Shown here: positions 6,516 to 13,602 of the stretch, one piece after another
Layout: the number at the start of each line of letters is the position of its first letter
Position numbering within the stretch: position 1 is the first letter of the stretch
Assembly: GCA_036266975.1 (NCBI GenBank)
Contig: DATAWZ010000035.1
Coordinates: 1-16,005, forward strand
Source: DATAWZ01 sp036266975
GTDB lineage: Bacteria; Actinomycetota; Thermoleophilia; Solirubrobacterales; Solirubrobacteraceae
DNA length: 16,005 bases
Reading direction: 5' to 3'
Notes under the pieces: model-generated
Databases searched by the model: none
Seen by the model: the letters and a program-made list of their open reading frames with translations, nothing else
What the model was told of the DNA's origin: nothing
Position numbers and translations under genes: made by a program

Positions 6516-6665
6516 GTCCGGTGCAGCGCCGCTGGACGAGGCCGCGCTCGCCGCGGCGGCCGACGTGCCGGTCGTCTTGGCGCAGGACGAACTGCCGCAG
6601 GCCGACAGGGCCAGCGCGCTGAGCAGAGCCCGGGTCGCCACCACGCCCGAGGTCGTACGAGTCAC
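6516..6665 (-). pseudogene. N-terminal stub of a lipoprotein, probably an ABC substrate-binding protein
   Basis: From GTG at 6665, with GGAG about five bases upstream, comes a lipoprotein signal: basic TRTTSGVVATR, a hydrophobic ALLSALALSA stretch and lipobox LSAC with Cys23, then a Ser/Ala-rich linker to about residue 51. The frame stays open to 6003 (220 residues), but past about 6515 it runs out of frame through ATPase sequence. Thus the mature binding protein, any permease and most of the ATPase have been deleted between this stub and the ATPase remnant. That it was a substrate-binding protein is inferred from the neighbour. Confidence 0.65.
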
Positions 6666-6693
6666 ACCGTCTCCGTTCCGTCGCTGCGGAGGA

Positions 6694-6731
6694 CCCCGTT
6701 CGGGGAGCCCGCGGCCCGTCGGGCCGCGGGC
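6694..6731. repeat. Strong GC hairpin, possible terminator or mRNA structure
   Basis: A perfect 11-base inverted repeat (arms 6707-6717 and 6721-6731, three-base loop) follows a smaller CCCC/GGGG hairpin (6694-6705). No T-run on either side, so intrinsic termination is not assured. It lies between the 70-residue membrane gene and the lipoprotein stub. Confidence 0.5.
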
Positions 6732-6829
6732 CAGTCTCGTTGGGCGTCGGCGGCGCCTGTGACCAGCGTGCAAAGGCGCGCCAGGTCTGGCCGATCGACC
6801 GATAGGGCGATCTCAGCCGCGCCCCGCCC

Positions 6830-7042
6830 TCAGTGGCTCTCTGGCGCGCCCTCGCCGAGCATCTGCCAGAACCAGCCGACCACGGTGGCGCCGAGGCCGA
6901 TCGAGACCAGGATGGCCAGGGCGACCACGGCCACCGAGCCCGACCGCGCGGCGAGGGCGACCATGCCCGCGCACAGACAGACCGCGACGGTCAGCCACAA
7001 CAGGATGGCGATGCCGCCCGAATCACGCTCTTCTTCGTTCAC
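6830..7042 (-). CDS. Small two-segment membrane protein, unknown function
   Basis: 70 residues from GTG at 7042, with an AAGGTGG-like ribosome site about eight bases upstream. An acidic N-terminus (MNEEERDSGG) is followed by two hydrophobic segments (about 11-32 and 37-60), the second ending in GWFWQMLGEG. No motif I recognise. It lies upstream of the ABC scar on the same strand but is separated from it by about 165 bases with a hairpin, so it is probably a separate unit. Its 5' side faces the tandem hairpin repeats. Confidence 0.6.
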   Translation of the reverse strand: MNEEERDSGGIAILLWLTVAVCLCAGMVALAARSGSVAVVALAILVSIGLGATVVGWFWQMLGEGAPESH

Positions 7043-7063
7043 GAGAAACCACCTTCGCTTCGT

Positions 7064-7178
7064 ATGTCCATTACGCGAGCTGCTGCCGGTCAGCAGCTCG
7101 TAGGTCCGTTACGCGAGCTGCTGCCGGTCAGCAGCTCGCAGGTCCGTTACGCGCGGCCGCTGCCCGCAGGCAGCGGGG
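7064..7178. repeat. Three tandem hairpin repeats (38-base unit)
   Basis: Two near-identical 38-base units (7064-7101 and 7102-7139, three differences) and a diverged third (7140 to about 7178). Each has a GTCC(A/G)TTACGCG lead followed by an inverted repeat. In the first two the 10-base arms are CGAGCTGCTG and CAGCAGCTCG around a five-base loop. In the third the arms are CCGCTGCC and GGCAGCGG around CGCA, so the sequence changed while pairing was kept. They sit between the divergent 70-residue gene and the acyl-CoA synthetase. There are no spacers, so this is not a CRISPR array. Confidence 0.85.
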
Positions 7179-7253
7179 CGTGAAGGCTTCTCGTCCCCTC
7201 CGCGTCGGCGTTCCACGCCGCCGCGAAGGCGCGGACTCTATTAGGTTGGGCAG

Positions 7254-8756
7254 GTGACCACGCCGGATGTGAGCTGTGCCGCATTGCTGCGCAGGCGCGC
7301 CGAGCGCACGCCGCGGCGGCGGGCGCTGACCTTCCAGGGCACGACCTGGACGTTCGCCGAGCTCGACCGGCGCGTGGCGGCGGTCGCCGGCGAGCTCGAG
7401 CGGCGCGGCGTCCGGCGCGGGGATCGCGTCGCCTACCTCGGCTTCAACCACCCCGCGTTCCTGCTTGCCATGCACGCCTGTGCGCGGCTGGGTGCGATCT
7501 TCGTGCCCCTGAACTTCCGCCTGACGCGCCCCGAGCTCGAGTTCATCATCGGCGACGCCGGAGTGAGCACGCTGATCAGCGGCGAGGAGCACCGCGACGT
7601 CGTGCCCTTCGATTTGGCGGCAGAGTCGCTGCTGCAGGTGCGCGGCGGCGGGGTCGACGCAGCCGACGCGGCGCAGGCGCCGGAGCCCGACGACACGGCG
7701 ATCATCATGTACACCTCGGGGACGACGGGGCGGCCGAAGGGGGCGATGCTCACCCACTCGGGCCTGTGGTGGGCCAACTACAACCACGGCCACGCGTTCG
7801 ACGTGCGCCCCGAGGACGTCACGCTCACGGTGATGCCGATCTTCCACATCGGCGGTCTGAACGTCCTGACGATGATCACCCTGCAGCGCGGCGGCGAGGT
7901 CGTGCTACACCGCAGCTTCGATCCGGGCGGCACGCTCGCCGACTGGGCGCAGTACGGCGTCACGACGATGATGGCCGTCCCGGCCCAGTACCAGGCCATC
8001 GTCGACCATCCCGACTTCGCCGCGGCCGATACGCGCACGGTGCGCACACTGATCTGCGGCGGCGCGCCCTGCCCGGTGCCGCTGCTCGAGCGCTACCAGG
8101 CCCAGGGCATGGAGGTTCACCAGGGCTACGGCCTCACCGAGTGCTCGCCGAGCGTGTGCTTCCTGCCCCCCGAGCTCGCGCGCGAGAAGATCGGCGCGAG
8201 CGGCCTGCCGCTGATGTTCGTCGACGTCAAGCTCGTCGACGCCGTCGGCGCCGAGGTGACCGAGCCGCACGCCAAGGGCGAGATCTGCGTGCGCGGGCCG
8301 ACCGTGATGAAGGGCTATTGGAACCGCCCGCAGGCGACGGCCGAGACGATCGTCGACGGCTGGCTGCACACCGGCGACGTCGCCTACCGCGACGAGGACG
8401 GCGTGATCTACATCGCCGACCGCGTCAAGGACATGATCATCTCCGGCGGGGAGAACGTGTACCCGGCCGAGGTCGAGAGCGTGCTCGCCGGCCATCCGGC
8501 GATCGTCGAGGTCGCGGTCATCGGGGTGCCCGATGAGCGCTGGGGCGAGACCCCGCTCGCGGTCGCCGTGCTGCGCGAGGGCGCCGCGCTGCAGATCGCC
8601 GACCTACGCGAGTTCGCCGGGGCGTCGCTCGCCCGCTACAAGCTCCCGACCCGGCTCGAGCTCGTCGACGTCCTGCCGCGGACGGCCAGCGGCAAGGTCG
8701 TCAAGCACGAGCTGCGTGCGGGGCGGCTCCCTCCGGCTGAGGCCCGGGCTCGCTAG
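7254..8756 (+). CDS. Acyl-CoA synthetase (class I adenylate-forming, FadD-like)
   Basis: 500 residues, full length. It activates a carboxylic acid with ATP to an acyl-adenylate and transfers it to CoA. Motifs: MYTSGTTGRPKGAM (P-loop, 152-165), GYGLTECSP (291-299), GWLHTGDVAYRDEDG (369-383) with the ribose-binding Asp375, IADRVKDMIISGGENVYP hinge (388-404, containing Arg390), and PRTASGKVVKHEL with catalytic Lys481. FHIGG (197-201) is typical of the acyl-pocket region. Start GTG at 7254; the -10-like TAGGTT six bases before it could make the mRNA leaderless, and no strong ribosome site is seen. The neighbours (P450, KstD-like remnant, APH-like kinase) favour a steroid side-chain, terpenoid or branched fatty acid over a plain fatty acid; this is inference. 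Its 3' end overlaps the convergent MFS gene by 56 bases. Confidence 0.95.
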   Translation: MTTPDVSCAALLRRRAERTPRRRALTFQGTTWTFAELDRRVAAVAGELERRGVRRGDRVAYLGFNHPAFLLAMHACARLGAIFVPLNFRLTRPELEFIIGDAGVSTLISGEEHRDVVPFDLAAESLLQVRGGGVDAADAAQAPEPDDTAIIMYTSGTTGRPKGAMLTHSGLWWANYNHGHAFDVRPEDVTLTVMPIFHIGGLNVLTMITLQRGGEVVLHRSFDPGGTLADWAQYGVTTMMAVPAQYQAIVDHPDFAAADTRTVRTLICGGAPCPVPLLERYQAQGMEVHQGYGLTECSPSVCFLPPELAREKIGASGLPLMFVDVKLVDAVGAEVTEPHAKGEICVRGPTVMKGYWNRPQATAETIVDGWLHTGDVAYRDEDGVIYIADRVKDMIISGGENVYPAEVESVLAGHPAIVEVAVIGVPDERWGETPLAVAVLREGAALQIADLREFAGASLARYKLPTRLELVDVLPRTASGKVVKHELRAGRLPPAEARAR

Positions 8757-10170
8757 CCGCCTGCGGCGCGCCCGCGGACTGGGGCTCGCGGATCACCAGG
8801 GCGCCGAGCAGCGCGCCGGCCAGGGCGAAGCCCCCGCCGGCCAGGAAGGCCACGTGGTAGCCGCCGGTGAGCGCCACCGCCGAGCTGTGGCCGGCGTGGC
8901 GCAGCGCGTTGGTCCGCGCCGCGGCGATGCTCGCCAGCACGGCCAGCCCGAGCGCGCCGCCCATCATGAACGAGGTGTTGACCAGGCCCGAGGCCAGGCC
9001 GTTCTCCTCGGGGGCGACGTCGCCCATCGCGGCCAGCAGCATCGGGTTGAAGGCGATCCCCGCGCCGATCCCGAGCAGCACCATGCTCGGCAGCACGTCG
9101 ACGATGTAGTGGCCGTAGGTCGGCGCGCGCGCGAAGAGCAGGAGCCCGATCGTGGCGAGGAGCAGCCCACCGGCCATCGGACGCCGGAAGCCGTAGCGCA
9201 TCACCAACCGGGCCGAGACCGCGATCGAGAGCGCGCCCATGATCAGGTTTGCCGGCAGGAAGGCCAGGCCGACGCCGAGCGGGTCGTAGCCGAGCACCTG
9301 CTGGAGGTAGAGCGCCGAGAGGAAGAACCACGCGAACATCGCCGCCGCCCACAGGACGGCCACGAGGTTGGCGGTGCGCAGATTGCTCAGCTTGAACAGG
9401 CGCAGGGGCATCAGCGGCGCCGCCACCCGGGTCTCGATGAGCACGAACAGGGCGAACACCACGAGCGAGCCGCCGAGCAGCCCGAGGGTCTGCAGCGAGC
9501 CCCAGCCCGCGGTGTTGCCGTTGACGATCGCGTAGGTCGCGAGGATCGAGCCGCCGGTCACGGTCACCGCGCCCGCCACGTCCAGGCGAGCGGACCGGCC
9601 CTCGATCTCCGGGAGCAGCCGCCGCGAGAGCATGACGACGATCGCGCCGATCGGCACGTTGACCCAGAAGATCCAGTGCCAGGAGAGGATCTGCGTGAGG
9701 ATGCCGCCGAGCAGGACCCCGAGCGTCCCGCCGCCGGAGGCGACGAACCCGAAGATCCCCATCGCCCTGGCCCGCTCGCGCGGCTCGGTGAACAGCGTGA
9801 TCGTCAGCGACAGCGACACCGCCGACGCGAGCGCGCCGCCGAAGCCCTGGACCGCGCGGGCGGCGACGAGCATCCCCTGCGACTGGGCCAGGCCGCACAC
9901 CACCGAGGCGCACGTGAACAGGATCAGGCCGCCGATGAAGAGCCGGCGCGGGCCGAACAGATCGCCCAGGCGCCCGCCGAGCAACAGGAAGCCGCCGAAG
10001 GTCAGCAGGTAGGCGTTGACCACCCAGGCCAGGTCGGACTGATTGAAGTGCAGCCCGCGCTTGATCGAGGGCAGCGCGACGTTGACGATCGTCGAGTCCA
10101 GCACGATCATCAGGGTGCCCAGGCACAGGATGTACAGGGCGAGCCAGCGGCGGTCAGCGGGGGCGTTCAT
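8701..10170 (-). CDS. MFS transporter, DHA2 (EmrB/QacA) type, 14 membrane segments
   Basis: 489 residues from ATG at 10170; a GTG at 10182 would add four residues, but neither has a strong ribosome site. Typical DHA2 motifs are LDSTIVNVALPSI (about 24-36, in segment 1), GGRLGDLFGPRR motif A (about 65-76) and a glycine-rich motif C (about 141-156), the last marking drug/proton antiporters. Hydrophobic segments continue to about residue 460, consistent with 14 helices; the C-terminal tail is Pro/Ala-rich. It would export a hydrophobic compound by proton antiport, possibly a pathway intermediate or substrate given its place at the end of the P450 operon. The gap to the upstream kinase gene is 24 bases. 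Confidence 0.93.
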   Translation of the reverse strand: MNAPADRRWLALYILCLGTLMIVLDSTIVNVALPSIKRGLHFNQSDLAWVVNAYLLTFGGFLLLGGRLGDLFGPRRLFIGGLILFTCASVVCGLAQSQGMLVAARAVQGFGGALASAVSLSLTITLFTEPRERARAMGIFGFVASGGGTLGVLLGGILTQILSWHWIFWVNVPIGAIVVMLSRRLLPEIEGRSARLDVAGAVTVTGGSILATYAIVNGNTAGWGSLQTLGLLGGSLVVFALFVLIETRVAAPLMPLRLFKLSNLRTANLVAVLWAAAMFAWFFLSALYLQQVLGYDPLGVGLAFLPANLIMGALSIAVSARLVMRYGFRRPMAGGLLLATIGLLLFARAPTYGHYIVDVLPSMVLLGIGAGIAFNPMLLAAMGDVAPEENGLASGLVNTSFMMGGALGLAVLASIAAARTNALRHAGHSSAVALTGGYHVAFLAGGGFALAGALLGALVIREPQSAGAPQAASEPGPQPEGAAPHAARA

Positions 10171-10194
10171 ACGCCTGTGCACTACTAGCAGGGT

Positions 10195-11274
10195 TCAGCG
10201 GCGAGTCAGCGCGAGTGCGCGCTCGGCCAGGCGGGGGACGCCCTCCTTGACCTGCTCGTGGAAGGGATCGTTCGTCCCGCCGAGCAGGTAGCGCTTGAAG
10301 TTGCCCTCGACGATGATCGCGATCTTCCAGATCGCCAGGCACTCGTACCAGTGCAGGTCGCCGACGTCGCGCCCGCTGCGCGCGCCGTAGGCCTGCACGA
10401 TCTCTCCGCGCGTCGGGCAACCGGGCGCGGTGCTCGCCGCGGAGAAGTGCAGCATCGGCTCGACCTCCTCGCCCGGCTGCGCGTAGACCGCGCAGGTGAA
10501 GCCGAGGTCGGCGAGCGGGTCGCCCAGGGTGGCCATCTCCCAGTCGACGATCGCCGCCAGCCGGGCCGGCGGCTCGGAGTGCAGGATCACGTTGTCGAGC
10601 TTGAAGTCGCCGTGGACGACGGTCGTGTCGTGGGACTCGGGCCGGTTCGCGGCCAGCCACTCGCCGATCTGCGCGATCTGGGGAACCTCGCGCGTGGCGT
10701 TGTGCTCCCACTGCCCGCTCCAGCGCCGCAGCTGGCGCTCCAGGTAGCCGCTCGGACGCCCGAGCTGCTCGAGCGGGGAGCCCTGCCAGCGCACCGCGTG
10801 CAGGTCGGCGAGCCCCTCGGCGAGCGCGATCACCGCCTGCCCGCGGGTCTCGGGCTCGTCGAGCTCGGGGGGAAACGTGTCGCGCACGACCACGCCCTCG
10901 ACGCACTGCATCAGGTAGAAGGGCGCCCCGATCGGCTCGGGGTCGGCGCAGGCGGCGATCGGAGCGGGGACCGGCAGCCCGAACGGGTGCAGCCCCTCGA
11001 TGAACGCGTACTCGCGCAGGACGTCGTGGGCGCTCGGGGGCCACGGCGGCCGCGGCGGACGGCGCAGCACGCAGCGCTGGCCGTCGCGCTCGAGCAGGAA
11101 CGTCTCGTTGGAATGGCCCTTGCCGAGGTGGGTGATAGCGATCGGGCCCTCGCCGGGGACGTGGGGCTCGAGCCCCTCGACCACGATCAGCGGCGGGATC
11201 TCGGCACGCTCGGCGTCGGCGTGGGTCTCGGCGATGTCGCGGGCCGCGCTGGCCCACTCGCGCTGCTCGGTCAC
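10195..11274 (-). CDS. APH-like phosphotransferase (ACAD10/11 kinase-domain or LvaA type)
   Basis: 359 residues. It has the protein-kinase-like APH fold: GKGHSNETF (51-59, nucleotide loop), VLRRPP (69-74), HGDFKLDNVI catalytic loop (221-230; Asp223, Asn228) and VDWEMATLGDPLADLGF (243-259) with the metal-binding Asp244. This subtype, with VLRRPP and DWEMATLGDPLADL, is the one fused to acyl-CoA dehydrogenases in ACAD10/ACAD11 and found in LvaA, where 4-hydroxyacyl-CoAs are phosphorylated before conversion to ordinary beta-oxidation substrates. An antibiotic-resistance role is unlikely. The GTG at 11274 overlaps the upstream stop (GTGA), indicating coupling and fixing the start; longer frames run inside the upstream gene. 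The hydroxyl group could come from the P450 of the same operon. Confidence 0.9.
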   Translation of the reverse strand: MTEQREWASAARDIAETHADAERAEIPPLIVVEGLEPHVPGEGPIAITHLGKGHSNETFLLERDGQRCVLRRPPRPPWPPSAHDVLREYAFIEGLHPFGLPVPAPIAACADPEPIGAPFYLMQCVEGVVVRDTFPPELDEPETRGQAVIALAEGLADLHAVRWQGSPLEQLGRPSGYLERQLRRWSGQWEHNATREVPQIAQIGEWLAANRPESHDTTVVHGDFKLDNVILHSEPPARLAAIVDWEMATLGDPLADLGFTCAVYAQPGEEVEPMLHFSAASTAPGCPTRGEIVQAYGARSGRDVGDLHWYECLAIWKIAIIVEGNFKRYLLGGTNDPFHEQVKEGVPRLAERALALTRR

Positions 11275-12263
11275 GCCTCGTCCAGGCCCGCGAAGTGCCC
11301 GTTCTCGATCAGATCGTGGAACTCGCAGATCCCGTAGGTCGACCCCTCGCCGTCCAGCCCGTCGAAGCGCACGACCATCTCCGAGAGCCGCGCGACCGCC
11401 GGGCTGTCCTTGGAGCGGTGACGCAGCGGGGCGAGGGCCAGGCGCGTGCCCTCGGCGCGCAGCCGCCGGCCGTCGTCGACGTCGAGCTCGAGCACGGTCG
11501 ACTCCGGGTAGCGCTGCGGCGCCTGGCCGTAGGCGCTGCGCACGCTCACGCCCTTGATCGCGTGGGTCTCGCCCGCGTCGCGCAGGTAGCCCCACGAGCG
11601 CAACTCGCCGCGCGCCTTCATCAGCCACGCGATGAAGCCCTCGCCGTCGGGCGTCAGCCCGCTCACCCAGCGGTAGTACTCCGGGCCCTGCCAGTGGCGC
11701 GGGCCCCAGGAGTGGTCGCGCACGCCCGAGCAGTCGATCGGGTGCGAGTGGCCGTCCAGCCGCACCGAGCCGCGCACGCGGCAGATCGCCTCGTAGTGGT
11801 TGGGCGCGAACGCCCCGTCGGCGTCGGCGCCGTCGGCGTCTTCCTGTTTCCAGCCGAACAGCGGCATCGCGTCGTCGAAGTCGAGCTCGAGCTCACAGCG
11901 GCGGACCGGGTTCTCGGCGAACGCCCGCCGCGGGTCCTCCAGGGCGGTGCCGCTCGCGAGCTCGTGGACCTCGCCGTCGTAGCGCACGACGTTGCGCTGC
12001 AGCGGCGCCGCGACGTCGACGCTCAGGCCGTCGAGCGCGTAGGTCGGCTCGCTGATCGGCGGGCGCGAGTAGCGGAAGGCGACGGTGCCCGCCGGCAGGT
12101 ACAGGCACACGGTGACCTCGCCGTGGCCGGCGAGAACGCGGTTGCCCATGCGCATGAAGCCGGCGACCCCCGACTCGGAGTCGACGAAGTTGAAGTACAG
12201 CGACTCGCTGTAGAGCGGGTCGTCCCCGTGCGGATGCGGTTGCTCATCGGTCGGCTCGAACAT
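11271..12263 (-). CDS. DUF7064/DUF7065-type protein, AttH/CrtC-like beta-barrel
   Basis: 330 residues from ATG at 12263, ten bases after the P450 stop. The N-terminus MFEPTDEQPHPHGDD, a central RDHSWGPRHWQ motif (182-192), repeated beta-strand-like segments and a C-terminal YGICEFHD fit the DUF7065-DUF7064 architecture. The DHSWG motif recalls AttH and carotenoid 1,2-hydratase relatives, which act on hydrophobic substrates. The biochemical role is unknown; a lipocalin-like binding or hydration/isomerase role is inference. A low-complexity DADGADADGA insert (142-151) breaks the family pattern between domains. Its stop is shared with the kinase start. It has no signal peptide, so it is cytoplasmic. 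Confidence 0.82.
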   Translation of the reverse strand: MFEPTDEQPHPHGDDPLYSESLYFNFVDSESGVAGFMRMGNRVLAGHGEVTVCLYLPAGTVAFRYSRPPISEPTYALDGLSVDVAAPLQRNVVRYDGEVHELASGTALEDPRRAFAENPVRRCELELDFDDAMPLFGWKQEDADGADADGAFAPNHYEAICRVRGSVRLDGHSHPIDCSGVRDHSWGPRHWQGPEYYRWVSGLTPDGEGFIAWLMKARGELRSWGYLRDAGETHAIKGVSVRSAYGQAPQRYPESTVLELDVDDGRRLRAEGTRLALAPLRHRSKDSPAVARLSEMVVRFDGLDGEGSTYGICEFHDLIENGHFAGLDEA

Positions 12264-12273
12264 GTCGCGCAGC

Positions 12274-13521
12274 CTACGCCCTGGTGAAGCGCAGGACGAT
12301 CTTCTTGTAGCCGTGCTGGGCGAACGTCGGCGGGTGGGTGAGGTCGCTCGCCTCCTCGTCGACCTCGAAGTCGCCGAAGCGGGTGAGCAGCGCGTGGAAG
12401 GCACTGCGACCCTCCATCCGCGCGAGCTCGGAGCCCACGCAGAAGTGGATGCCGTGCCCGAAGCCCATGTGGTTGCGCACGTTGGGACGGTCCATGTCGA
12501 ACGTGTCGGGGTCGGGGAACACCTTCGGGTCCCGGCTCCCGGCGCCCCACAGCGGCACGACCCACTCGCCGTCCTGGGCGCGGTGCCCGTGGAACTCGAC
12601 CTCGCCCTTGGCCTTGCGCATCGTGCACAGGATCGGGCCGTCCCAGCGCATCATCTCCTCGAAGAAGTCGGGGATGTCCCGGGGCTGCGCGCGCAGCCGC
12701 TCGCGCAGGTCGGGGCGGCGCCCGAGCAGCACCACGCCGTTGCCGATCAGGTTGGTCGTGGTCTCGTGCCCGGCGAGCAGGATCTGGCTCACGATCACCC
12801 CGAGCTCGCCCTGGGTCAGGCTCTGCTCGCCGGCGACCTCGGCGTTCACCAGCCACGACAGCAGGTCCTCGCGCGGCTGCGTGCGCCGCTCGTCGATGAG
12901 CGGCTCGAAGTACTTGTGGAAATCCACGACGGCGCGCGCGACCTCGAGCCGGCGCGGGTGGTCGAGCACGTGCGAGTTGCCCGCGATCATCTCCTCGCCC
13001 CAGCGCTTGAAGACCTCCATGTCCTCGCGGTAGACGCCGAGGATGTTGGAGATCACCGTGAGGGGCAGCGGGATCCCGAAGCGCGGCAGGAAGTCGAGCG
13101 TGTCCTCCTCGACGAAGCCGTCGAGGAGACGATTCGTCACCTCCTGGACCTGGGGCTCGAGCTGGCGGTAGCGGCGGGGGTTCAGCGCCTGGCCCACGAT
13201 CTTGCGGTGACGGGTGTGCTCCGGTGGGTCGGCGCCGAAGAGGGCGTTGGTGACCTCGGGCAGCTCGTCGAGGATCGCCTGTACGTCGTCCTGGATCGGC
13301 TCGGGGCTGATCCCCATGTGGACCGGCTTCTCGGCGAGCTCGGAGGAGTAGTGGCGCGTGTCCTTGGAGAGCTGGACGAGCTCCTCGTGGCCGAGCACGG
13401 CCACGCCGATGTCCGACCTGACCACCCGCTCGCCGGCCTCGAACAGCCGCGCGTAGTGCGGGTACGGGCACTCCATGACGTCGGGTTCCGTCAGATGAAG
13501 TTCGGTCGTCTGCTGGGGCAC
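12274..13521 (-). CDS. Cytochrome P450 monooxygenase
   Basis: 415 residues, a soluble class I bacterial P450. I-helix AGHETT (250-255, oxygen activation), K-helix ExxR (E289-R292, in EEMMRW), and the heme loop FGHGIHFCVG (354-363) with Cys361 as thiolate ligand. ADPPEHTRHRKIV (97-109) is the conserved C-helix. It should hydroxylate a hydrophobic substrate using electrons from a ferredoxin; no ferredoxin or reductase gene is present here. Start GTG at 13521, chosen for the strong AAGGAGG four bases upstream (13532-13526). First gene of the operon P450, DUF7064/7065, kinase, MFS. CYP family cannot be assigned by eye; resemblance to steroid or terpenoid hydroxylases is context-based. Confidence 0.95.
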   Translation of the reverse strand: MPQQTTELHLTEPDVMECPYPHYARLFEAGERVVRSDIGVAVLGHEELVQLSKDTRHYSSELAEKPVHMGISPEPIQDDVQAILDELPEVTNALFGADPPEHTRHRKIVGQALNPRRYRQLEPQVQEVTNRLLDGFVEEDTLDFLPRFGIPLPLTVISNILGVYREDMEVFKRWGEEMIAGNSHVLDHPRRLEVARAVVDFHKYFEPLIDERRTQPREDLLSWLVNAEVAGEQSLTQGELGVIVSQILLAGHETTTNLIGNGVVLLGRRPDLRERLRAQPRDIPDFFEEMMRWDGPILCTMRKAKGEVEFHGHRAQDGEWVVPLWGAGSRDPKVFPDPDTFDMDRPNVRNHMGFGHGIHFCVGSELARMEGRSAFHALLTRFGDFEVDEEASDLTHPPTFAQHGYKKIVLRFTRA

Positions 13522-13556
13522 CTCTCCTCCTTCTCCTCGCTCGCGAACCGGCCCGT

Positions 13557-13570
13557 AGTATAAGTCTTAT
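13557..13570 (-). promoter_or_regulatory. P450 operon -10 element overlapped by an 11-base palindrome
   Basis: TATACT (13562-13557) gives a predicted start near 13550 and a leader of about 28 bases. The palindrome ATAAG-T-CTTAT (13560-13570) overlaps it, where a dimeric repressor would occlude polymerase. The -35 region is poor. It lies between the divergent P450 and KstD-like genes, so it may have served both. Confidence 0.5.
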
Positions 13571-13602
13571 CATCGATAGACCTTCGCGAACGGGAGGGCG
13601 CC

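Noticed and set aside
7064..7178. CRISPR array
   Set aside because: The repeats are directly adjacent, with no unique spacers and no cas genes.
8533..10188. Plus-strand open frame of 551 codons covering the MFS gene
   Set aside because: Composition is almost all Arg/Glu/Gln/His/Ala repeats; it mirrors membrane-helix codons of the real minus-strand gene.
10195..11274. Aminoglycoside resistance gene
   Set aside because: The subtype motifs and the catabolic neighbours match the ACAD10/11-LvaA kinase group, not drug-modifying APH enzymes.
12262..13563. Plus-strand open frame of 433 codons opposite the P450
   Set aside because: The minus strand carries all P450 signature motifs and a strong ribosome site; the plus frame has none.
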